From Desulfobacterales bacterium (lineage in GTDB: Bacteria; Desulfobacterota; Desulfobacteria; Desulfobacterales; Desulfosalsimonadaceae), in the NCBI GenBank assembly GCA_034520365.1, contig JAXHNP010000007.1, positions 868,001 to 932,000 on the forward strand: DNA of 64,000 bases. Reading direction: 5' to 3'. Below the pieces are notes generated by a model. The model saw only the letters and a list, made by a program, of their open reading frames with translations, did not search any database and had not been told where the DNA came from. The position numbers and the translations under genes are program-made. Shown in pieces: positions 25,622-32,853 of the stretch. The first letter of the stretch is position 1; every line of letters begins with the position of its first letter.

Positions 25622-28387
25622 TCATGCCGCCTGCTCGATCTTTACCGCGCACACCTTGTATTCCGGAATGTTGGCTACCGGGTCCAGGGCCGCGTTGGTA
25701 AGCCGGTTGGCTGCGGCCTCGGCAAAATGAAAGGGTATGAAAACCGTTCCGTCCACCGCCAAATCCGATATTTTCACACGGGCGGTGATTTCGCCGCGCC
25801 GCGAGGCGATCCGGATTTTTTCACCGTCGTCCAGTCCGTTCTTTTCCGCATCCGAAGTTGATATCTCCACAAAGCTCTCCGGCGCACGCTCGTTTAATCC
25901 CTCGGTGCGGCGGGTCATGGTGCCGGTGTGGTACTGGTAGAGCACCCGGCCGGTGGTCAGATACAGGGGATATTCCGTATCCACCTGCTCCGCCGGCGGG
26001 ATGAAATCAATGGCATGGAACACCCCTTTGCCGTGGGTAAACTGCTGGGTGTGCAGGATCGGGGTGCCGGCATGATCGGCAGACGGGCACGGCCAGTGAA
26101 TCCCCTCGCGCTCGATGCGTTCATAAGTGATCCCCGCGTAGGAGGGGGTGACCCGGCCGATTTCCGAAAAGATATCCCGGGCGGTCTCGTAGTTCATGGG
26201 GTATCCCATGCGCCGGCTGATTTCCGCGGTAATCCGCCAGTCTTCCCGGACCGATCCCGGCGGGCCCAGGGCCTTTCTCACCCGTTGAACCCGACGCTCC
26301 GTATTGGAGAAGGTGCCCTCTTTTTCCGCAAAACAGGCGGCCGGCAGCACCACATCCGCCTGCCGGGCGGTCTCGGTCATGAAAATGTCCTGGACCACCA
26401 GAAAATCCAAGCGGGAGAAGCTCTTTTCCGCGTGATTTAAATCAGGGTCCGAGACCAGCGGATTTTCGCCGATGATGTACATGGCCTTAAAATCGCCCTC
26501 ATAGGCTTTGGGCACCATTTGGGTCACCGTAAGCCCCGGTTTGTCCGGAAGTCCGGTAACGCCCCATTCTTTTTCCATTTTGGTGCGGGCCGCCTCGTCA
26601 GTGACTTTCTGGTATCCGGTATAGACATTGGGAAGGCCCCCCATGTCACAGGCCCCCTGCACATTGTTCTGCCCCCGCAGCGGATTGACCCCGCCGCCTT
26701 CAATGCCCAGATTGCCGCAGAGCATGGCCAGGTTGGCCAGTGACTTGACATTGTCCGTGCCCGTGGTGTGCTGGGTAATGCCCATGCAGTAGAGGATGCT
26801 TCCGGCCCCGGCACTGCCATAGAGGCGGGCGGCCTCGATGATCTGCCCGGCCGGGATGCCGGTGATCGATTCCACGTATTCCGGCGTGAATTTTTCCACC
26901 ATGGCCGATAGTTCATCAAATCCGGTGGTGCGCTCGCCGATAAAGGTCTGGTCTTGGAGGTTCTCTTTTAAAATCACATGTATCAGGCCGTTGATCCAGG
27001 CCACATCCGTACCCAGATTGGGCCTTAACCACAGATTGGCGTGATCGGTTAATTTGATATGCCGGGGGTCCACCACAATCAGTTTAGCCCCCCTGAACTT
27101 GACCGCCCGTTTGACAAAACTCGAGAGCACCGGATGGTTTTCCGTGGTATTGGATCCCGTCACCAGGATAACTTCCGCCTTTTCAATATCCGCAATGGTA
27201 TTGGTCATTGCGCCACTGCCGAATGCGGCGGCCAGACCGGCCACCGTGGAGCTGTGTCAGAGCCGGGCGCAGTGATCCACATTATTGGTTTTAAGCACCG
27301 CGCGCGCAAATTTCTGGGCCAGATAGTTCTCCTCGTTGGATACCCGGGCAGAGGTGAGCACACCCAGGCTGTCTGATCCGTGTTCATCCCGGATCTCTCC
27401 CAGGCGCCTGGCAGTCAGATTCAGGGCTTCATTCCAGGTGACTTTGCGGAATTCGCCGTTTTCCTTGATGAGCGGCGTGGTCAGCCGATCCCCGGAATTG
27501 ATGAAATCGAATCCGAACCGGCCTTTAACGCACAGGCTGCCCTTGTTGGGCAGGGTGCCTTCGGCGCCGGTGACTTTAATCACCCGGTTGTCTTTCACAT
27601 GCAGCTCCATCTGGCAGCCCACCCCGCAGTAGCTGCAAGTGGTCCGGGTCTTTTTAACCTCCCAGGGCCGCCAGTCATAGCGGGCGTTTTTCTCCACCAG
27701 TGCCCCGACCGGGCAGGCCTGAACGCATTCGCCGCAGAAAACGCAGTCCGAATCCTTGAGCGGCCGGTCGCCCGCGGCCACGATTTTGGACTCAGAGCCC
27801 CGATAGCCGAAGCTGATGGCGTTGTTTACCTGCACCTCATTGCAGGCCTGAACGCAGCGGCCGCACAGGATGCATCGGGAGAAATCCCGCACGATAAAGG
27901 GATTGACCGTTTCCATGGGGTATCGGGTCGGTGTGGCCGGAAAGCGCTCACCTGAGACCTGGTAGCGGTAGGCCAGGCTTTGGAGTTCGCAATCGCCCCA
28001 AACCGGGCAAAGATCTCCGCTTTGGTCTTCTTGCTGAACTTTGAGCTGAAAAGCGGTCCAGTTTTCGGTATCGCCGCCGCGCACTGCGCAGTTGTGGTTG
28101 CCCGAGGCCAGCAGAAAGCGGAGTGTCATTTTGCGGGACTCCACCACCTTGGGGGATTCGGTCCAGATCACCATTCCGGGTTCGGCCGGGGTGGAGCAGG
28201 CGGGCATGAGATTTCTCGCATTTTTGATCTCTACCACGCACATTCGGCAGGCGCCGGTAGGCGTTGCCCCTTTGAGGTAGCACAGGGTCGGAATATCGAT
28301 GTCATTGCGGCGGGCCACCTCAAGGATGGTTTCTCCGGATTCAAATGAGAATGTCTGGTCGTTAAGCGTAATGGTCTGATCTGTCAT
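25622..28387 (-). CDS. fdhA: selenocysteine formate dehydrogenase alpha subunit (NAD-linked type)
   Basis: Oxidises formate (or reduces CO2) at a Mo/W bis-pyranopterin site. The 921-residue frame is interrupted by one in-frame TGA at 27257-27259, read as selenocysteine 377 in the context DHCARL-U-HSSTVAGL, the exact family active-site motif, and followed by a SECIS hairpin. Domains: a [2Fe-2S] domain (TLCYLKGATPTGACRMCVVE), a His-ligated cluster (LLASGNHNCAV), two [4Fe-4S] clusters (CILCGRCVQAC, CVFCGECVQACPVG), the TCSYCGVGCQM cluster, then the molybdopterin domains. The NuoG-like N-terminus means it docks to NuoE/NuoF-type partners, which are encoded at 19.9-22.2 kb. GAGG precedes the ATG. 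Confidence 0.95.
27226..27259 (-). promoter_or_regulatory. UGA(Sec) codon and bacterial SECIS hairpin in fdhA
   Basis: On the mRNA, UGA (27259-27257) is followed after 10 nucleotides by CGGUGGCC, loop GGUCU, GGCCGCCG: an 8-bp stem with one G-U pair and a GGUCU apical loop, which begins 18 nucleotides after the UGA. The loop sequence and spacing match my recollection of the SelB-binding SECIS of E. coli fdhF. Shown directly by the sequence; SelB binding is inferred. Confidence 0.92.
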
Positions 28388-28728
28388 GACTGCCTCTATT
28401 ATTTTTGTTGCGCTACATTCCTCGGAATTTCACGTAAAATTAATGAACCGGTTCAAATCAAAAACCCACACTACGATAACTCCATACGATCTTTCAAGAA
28501 AATTATCTTTTTTTCCGTGCGTCTCCGGGTGTTTCAAAACGCCACAGGGGATGTGGCGGGAAAGTCGATTATAGGGGCTGTGTCTGGGGCGTTTATCTTT
28601 AATCCGGCGTCGGGCAATGCTTTAAGCGTCGGGGCCAGGTTTCAGGTTTCGGGCTTCAATGTTCAGGTGTCAGGATATGCGATCCTTCATGCTGAAACTT
28701 GAACACCGAACACTTTTTGCCCAGATAA
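28388..28728. other. intergenic region with repeat fragments, no gene
   Basis: Upstream of fdhA. At 28404-28436 lies half a copy of the MITE-like family (GTTGCGCTACATTCCTCGG and AATTTCACGTA). At 28637-28712 is a partly palindromic block with GGCTTCAATGTTCAGGTGTC and CTTGAACACCGAACACT, related to 15407-15492. The fdhA promoter must lie here, but I see no convincing -35/-10 pair. Confidence 0.5.
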
Positions 28729-28758
28729 AAAACGGCCGCCCGTTTCGGCGGCCGTTTT
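28725..28758 (-). terminator. rho-independent terminator of serC
   Basis: On the minus strand: AAAACGGCCGCC, a 6-base loop, GGCGGCCGTTTTTTAT. A 12-bp stem and T-run, starting 25 bp after the serC stop codon. Confidence 0.92.
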
Positions 28759-28782
28759 GAGAAAAATGGTTCAGTCGTCGCC

Positions 28783-29871
28783 TTAGCTGTTCGCCTTCTC
28801 AAACTTGGCCATGAAATCGGTCAGCGCCTTCAGGCCTTCCACCGGCATGGCATTATAGATGGAGGCCCGGCAGCCGCCCACGGACCGGTGGCCCTTGAGC
28901 CCGCCCAGGCCGCTGTTGGTGGCCTCCTCGATAAATTTTTTCTCCAGATCCTCGCTGGGCAGCCGGAAGGTGACATTCATCAAAGACCGGGAGTCTTTAT
29001 CCGCCGTACCACGGTAAAAATCGCTTTCATCAATGCAGTCGTACAGGATTTTCGCCTTTTCCTGGTTCTGCTTTTCCATGGCCGCCATGCCGCCCACGGT
29101 TTCCTCAATCCATTTGAGCACCAGCTGCACAGAATAGATGGAGAAAGTCGGCGGCGTGTTGTAAAGCGATTTTTTCTTGAGAAACGTGTTGTAGTCGAGC
29201 ATCGAGGGCAGGCCCTCGGGAATCAGTTTAAACATGTCATCGCGGATGATCACCATGCAGATACCGGATGGGCCGATGTTCTTCTGCGCGCCCGCATAGA
29301 TCATGCCGAATTTCTCAATGTCGAGGGCCCGGGAGAAAATGTCCGAGGACATGTCGGATACGATGGGGGCTCCGCCGGTATCCGGAAATTCATGGAACTG
29401 GGTGCCCTTGATGGTATTATTGGAGGTGATGTGGGCGAAAGCCGCATCCTTGTTGAACTGAATGTTTTTGGGAATATAGCAAAAATCCCGGTCTTCTGAG
29501 GAGGCCACCACATTGTGGGGTTTTTTCTGGATTTCCGCTTCTTTGATGGCCTTGGTGGACCAGGTCCCGGTGTTGACGTAATCGGCGGATTTGCCTTCAG
29601 GCAGGAAGTTCATGGGGATCATGGCAAACTGCAGGCTGGCCCCGCCCTGAATGAAAAGGATCTGATACCGATCATCCAGTCCCAGCAGGCGCTTGGCGCG
29701 GGCCACGGCATCTTCAATGATATCTTCAAACCAGCTGGAGCGGTGGCTGATTTCCATCACCGACATCCCGCTGCCCTTATAGTTTAAAAGCTCCTTCTGA
29801 ATCTCTTCCAATACCGGCAGCGGCAGAGTGGCCGGGCCCGGGTTAAAGTTATAAATTCTGTTTTCAGTCAT
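28783..29871 (-). CDS. serC: phosphoserine aminotransferase SerC
   Basis: PLP enzyme that converts 3-phosphohydroxypyruvate and glutamate to phosphoserine in serine synthesis. About 362 residues from the ATG of MTENRIYNFNPGPATLP; an upstream GTG two codons earlier lies inside the Shine-Dalgarno spacer (AAGGAGA), so the ATG is preferred. The family blocks are present: IQGGASLQFAMIPMNF, DMSSDIFSR, and the PLP lysine in YAGAQKNIGPSG. It has its own terminator and a minus-strand promoter (TTGACA at 29951-29946 and TAATGA 16 bp later), with the palindrome at 29958-29973 directly upstream of the -35 box. Confidence 0.95.
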   Translation of the reverse strand: MTENRIYNFNPGPATLPLPVLEEIQKELLNYKGSGMSVMEISHRSSWFEDIIEDAVARAKRLLGLDDRYQILFIQGGASLQFAMIPMNFLPEGKSADYVNTGTWSTKAIKEAEIQKKPHNVVASSEDRDFCYIPKNIQFNKDAAFAHITSNNTIKGTQFHEFPDTGGAPIVSDMSSDIFSRALDIEKFGMIYAGAQKNIGPSGICMVIIRDDMFKLIPEGLPSMLDYNTFLKKKSLYNTPPTFSIYSVQLVLKWIEETVGGMAAMEKQNQEKAKILYDCIDESDFYRGTADKDSRSLMNVTFRLPSEDLEKKFIEEATNSGLGGLKGHRSVGGCRASIYNAMPVEGLKALTDFMAKFEKANS

Positions 29872-29957
29872 CAGCACTCTCCTTATTGAAATTTTATATT
29901 TGAATTCAAAATGAAATTGTAATTCATTACAAAATCGTTTATAAATGTCAAGTTTTA

Positions 29958-29973
29958 TTTGAGAATATGCTCA
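29958..29973. promoter_or_regulatory. candidate operator TTTGAGAATATGCTCA, serC-hisD gap
   Basis: Sixteen bases identical to the centre of the palindrome at 31445-31468 before the DUF134 regulator gene. Here it abuts the -35 box of the serC promoter on the minus strand and lies 30 bp upstream of the hisD -35 box. The shared sequence suggests that the same regulator binds both; this is inference. Confidence 0.45.
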
Positions 29974-30002
29974 CTATGGGGCCGCCTATCCTGCTGTAAT
30001 GA

Positions 30003-30031
30003 TTGACACTTTTACGTGTTTGGCGTAGTTT
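30003..30031 (+). promoter_or_regulatory. candidate hisD promoter
   Basis: TTGACA at 30003-30008 and TAGTTT at 30026-30031 with 17 bp between them, about 50 bp before the chosen hisD start codon. Confidence 0.5.
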
Positions 30032-30083
30032 TCAATTATCCCTCAGGCATGTTTTGAAAACCACGGAAATAAAGGATTTAAAT

Positions 30084-31394
30084 ATGTTTATTTTGGATTA
30101 TCCCTCTGATGAGGCCGCGCAGCGGATTGATGATATCACCCGGCGAGGCCTGTCCTTTAATCCCGAAGATGTCAATGCCGTATCCGCCATGCTGGATGCG
30201 GTTCGGGCCCGCGGCGATGCCGCGCTTATCGAATATACGGCAAAATTTGATGCCCCGGATTTGACCGCCGCCGAGTTGGCGGTCTCCGAAGCCGAATATC
30301 AGGCAGCGGAAGCTCAGGTGGATGCGGCTTTTTTAAATGCCTTGGACCGGGCGGTAAGCCAGATAAAAAGTTTCCACCAAAAGCAGCTTAAAAATTCCTG
30401 GTTTGAGGCGGCCCGGCCCGGGGTCTTTCTCGGCCAGCTCGTCAATCCAGTCGGTGCCGCGGGGGTTTATGTGCCGGGCGCCAAAGGCGGGATGACCCCG
30501 CTTGTATCTTCAGTTCTTATGGGGGCGATTCCGGCGCGCATTGCCGGGGTGGATGACGTGGTCATGGTGACTCCCCCAAAAAAGGACGGCAGCATTGATC
30601 CGCATCTGCTGGTGGCCGCCCGGCGGGTGGGGGTGGATGCCGTCTACAAGGCAGGCAGTGCCTGGGCCATTGCCGGGCTTGCCTATGGGACGGAAACCCT
30701 GCCGCGCGTGGATGTGGTTGTGGGACCGGGCAATATCTATGTGACCATTGCCAAAAAGCTGGTGGCCGGCATTGTGGGCATTGACATGATCGCCGGGCCG
30801 AGCGAGATCCTGGTGATTGCCGATGACTCGGCGGATCCTGAGTTTATCGCCGCGGATCTTTTGTCCCAGGCCGAACACGACCCCCTGTCCTCTGCGCTGT
30901 TGATTACCGACTCCCGGGGGATTGCCACCAAAGCCGCCGCCGAGGTGGAAAAACAGCTGGCGGCACTTTCCAGAAAGGATATCGCCCGGGCCTCGCTTGA
31001 TGCCTATGGCGGTATTATTGTGGTGCCGGATCTGCCCACCGCGCTTTCCCTGGCCAACCAGATTGCGCCGGAGCACCTGGAGCTTTTGGTGACCACACCG
31101 TTTGAGCACCTAAGCCGCATCCGCAATGCCGGCGCCGTATTCATGGGCCATTATACCCCGGAGCCAATGGGCGACTATGTGGCCGGTCCGAACCATGTGC
31201 TGCCCACCGGCGGCACCGCCCGGTTTTCCTCCGCCCTGTCCGTGGATACCTTCATGAAGCAGAGCAGCCTGATCTATTATTCCGAGGCGGCCATGGCCGA
31301 GGAGGCCGATGATGTGATCCGGCTGGCTGATATCGAGGGGCTGGGCGCCCATGCCGGATCAGTCCGGGAGCGCATAAAAAAGGGCCATAAATGA
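30084..31394 (+). CDS. hisD: histidinol dehydrogenase HisD
   Basis: Zn-dependent NAD enzyme for the last two steps of histidine synthesis, histidinol to histidine. The start is the ATG of MFILDYPSDEAAQ with AAAGGA upstream; the upstream part of the open frame overlaps the promoter. About 436 residues, usual length. Family blocks: VYVPGAKGGMTPLVSSVLMG, VGPGNIYVTIAKKLV, IDMIAGPSEILVIAD, and the Zn/His region QAEHDPLSSALL, plus APEHLELL and GPNHVLPTGGTARFSS. No other his genes are adjacent, so the pathway is dispersed here. Confidence 0.96.
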   Translation: MFILDYPSDEAAQRIDDITRRGLSFNPEDVNAVSAMLDAVRARGDAALIEYTAKFDAPDLTAAELAVSEAEYQAAEAQVDAAFLNALDRAVSQIKSFHQKQLKNSWFEAARPGVFLGQLVNPVGAAGVYVPGAKGGMTPLVSSVLMGAIPARIAGVDDVVMVTPPKKDGSIDPHLLVAARRVGVDAVYKAGSAWAIAGLAYGTETLPRVDVVVGPGNIYVTIAKKLVAGIVGIDMIAGPSEILVIADDSADPEFIAADLLSQAEHDPLSSALLITDSRGIATKAAAEVEKQLAALSRKDIARASLDAYGGIIVVPDLPTALSLANQIAPEHLELLVTTPFEHLSRIRNAGAVFMGHYTPEPMGDYVAGPNHVLPTGGTARFSSALSVDTFMKQSSLIYYSEAAMAEEADDVIRLADIEGLGAHAGSVRERIKKGHK

Positions 31395-31407
31395 TTTGGT
31401 TCAGGGC

Positions 31408-31436
31408 TTGACAATCCGAATGAGGCGTTTTACTTT
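31408..31436 (+). promoter_or_regulatory. promoter of the DUF134-mrp unit
   Basis: TTGACA at 31408-31413 and TACTTT at 31431-31436, spacer 17 bp. The start site would fall at the left edge of the palindrome at 31445-31468, a common layout for an autorepressor. Confidence 0.55.
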
Positions 31437-31444
31437 ATATTAAA

Positions 31445-31468
31445 TTTTTTGAGAATATGCTCAAAAAA
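31445..31468. promoter_or_regulatory. near-perfect 24-bp palindrome, probable operator
   Basis: TTTTTTGAG, AATATG, CTCAAAAAA: symmetric except for one base pair. It lies between the promoter above and the Shine-Dalgarno (GGGAG) of the DUF134 gene, 9 bp before the start codon. Its core TTTGAGAATATGCTCA recurs exactly at 29958-29973, and a weaker form at 55366-55385. Confidence 0.6.
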
Positions 31469-31476
31469 GGGAGATT

Positions 31477-31926
31477 ATGGGACGGCCGCATAAAAAACGA
31501 TATGTTGCGTATAATCCCGGTGTGAGCTATTTCAAGCCCCGGGGCATTCCGATGCTTGAGCTGGAGGAAATCCATCTAACCATTGACGAGCGGGAAGCCC
31601 TGCGGCTGGCGGATCTCGAGGGCTACTCCCACGAGGAGGCCGGGCGGCGGATGCAGGTTTCACGGGCGACATTCGGCCGCATCATCGAACGGGCGCGAAA
31701 AACCGTGGCAGATGCATTAATCAACGGCAAGGCCATCAATATTGAGGGCGGCAATTACCGCCTCGGTGACAGCGAACGCCTGTTCCGGTGCAACGACTGC
31801 GCCTATGAATGGAATGAAGCCCTTGGCACCGGGCCGCCGGCTAAATGTCCGGCCTGTTCGGATAAGAATATCAACCGGGTGCCGGCGTGTGAGAAAAACA
31901 AACCGGTCGATCGCGCCGAAAGATAA
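31477..31926 (+). CDS. DUF134 family HTH regulator with C-terminal zinc ribbon
   Basis: 149 residues. The N-terminal DUF134 part has GRPHKKRYVAYNPGVSYFKP, a PL.ELEEI-type block and a sigma-4-like helix-turn-helix (EALRLADLEGYSHEEAGRRM followed by VSRATFGRIIERARKTV). The C-terminus adds a zinc ribbon: FRCNDCAYEW and AKCPACSDKN. Proteins of this family often sit with Mrp-type ATPases and dinitrogenase cofactor-like proteins, and here mrp follows at 31995. Given the palindrome before its own start, I infer autoregulation. Whether it senses Fe-S or metal state is unknown. Confidence 0.85.
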   Translation: MGRPHKKRYVAYNPGVSYFKPRGIPMLELEEIHLTIDEREALRLADLEGYSHEEAGRRMQVSRATFGRIIERARKTVADALINGKAINIEGGNYRLGDSERLFRCNDCAYEWNEALGTGPPAKCPACSDKNINRVPACEKNKPVDRAER

Positions 31927-31994
31927 ATAAACCGGCGCTGGGATGCGAACCGGACAACAATTTTTATGTAAGGAATTTTTAAAGGAGAACTCAT

Positions 31995-32846
31995 ATGGCT
32001 GAATGTTCAGGCGGGTCCTGCGGTCAAAATCAGGATCAGCAGAAATCCCGGGAAATACAGGAGCAGGCGGTAAAAGATACGCTTGGCAAAATCAAGCACA
32101 AGTTTCTGGTCATGAGCGGCAAAGGCGGGGTGGGTAAAACCAGTGTGTCGGTGAATCTCGCCATCGCACTGGCCAATAAGGGCTATAAGGTCGGCATCAT
32201 GGATGTGGACCTGCATGGTCCGGATGTCCCCCGCATGCTGGGGCTGGAGGGAATGATCGGGGCCAGTGAAAATCAAAAGCTTGCCCCCATGCAGTATTCG
32301 GAAAATCTCACGGCGATATCCATCGAATCGCTGATGCCGAACAAGGATGATGCGGTGATCTGGCGGGGGCCGTTAAAGCATTCCGCCATCAGTCAGTTCA
32401 TATCGGATGTGGACTGGGGGGAACTCGATTTCCTGATCGTGGACTCTCCTCCCGGCACCGGGGATGAGCCGTTGAGCGTGGCCCAGACCATTGAGGACTG
32501 CCGGCCCATCATCGTGACCACGCCCCAGGAAGTGGCCCTATGGGATATCCGCAAATCGATTAATTTCTGCAAAAAAATCCAGCGGGAGCTTTTCGGCCTG
32601 GTGGAGAACATGAGCGGCTATGTCTGCCCGCACTGCGGCAAAACAGCGGACCTCTTCGGCACCGGCGGCGGGGAAAAGACCGCCAAGGAGTTCGGGATTA
32701 ATTTCCTGGGCCGGATTCCGTTTGATCCCAACCTGGTCAAAGCCGGCGACTCCGGCTCCTCCTTCCAGGATGCCTACAAGGATTCAGAAGCGGCCCAAGC
32801 CTTTGCCGGCATTGCCGGGCATCTGATTAAGCTGATGGGAGAGTAG
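31995..32846 (+). CDS. mrp: Mrp/NBP35-type P-loop ATPase, Fe-S carrier
   Basis: Scaffold or carrier for [4Fe-4S] clusters delivered to apoproteins. 283 residues: an N-terminal Cys motif (ECSGGSCGQ), the deviant Walker A SGKGGVGKTSVSVNLA at residues 41-56, the DVDLHGPDVPRML switch, the DFLIVDSPPGTGDE block, and the cluster-binding pair CPHCGK near 210. AAAGGAG precedes the ATG. In the DUF134-mrp unit it is the likely target of regulation; many [4Fe-4S] enzymes in this window (NadA, FdhA, NuoF) would be clients. Confidence 0.94.
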   Translation: MAECSGGSCGQNQDQQKSREIQEQAVKDTLGKIKHKFLVMSGKGGVGKTSVSVNLAIALANKGYKVGIMDVDLHGPDVPRMLGLEGMIGASENQKLAPMQYSENLTAISIESLMPNKDDAVIWRGPLKHSAISQFISDVDWGELDFLIVDSPPGTGDEPLSVAQTIEDCRPIIVTTPQEVALWDIRKSINFCKKIQRELFGLVENMSGYVCPHCGKTADLFGTGGGEKTAKEFGINFLGRIPFDPNLVKAGDSGSSFQDAYKDSEAAQAFAGIAGHLIKLMGE

Positions 32847-32853
32847 ATAGGTG

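Noticed and set aside
25622-27259. fdhA read as two separate genes or a nonsense mutation
   Set aside because: The TGA sits exactly at the catalytic selenocysteine position and is followed by a SECIS hairpin.
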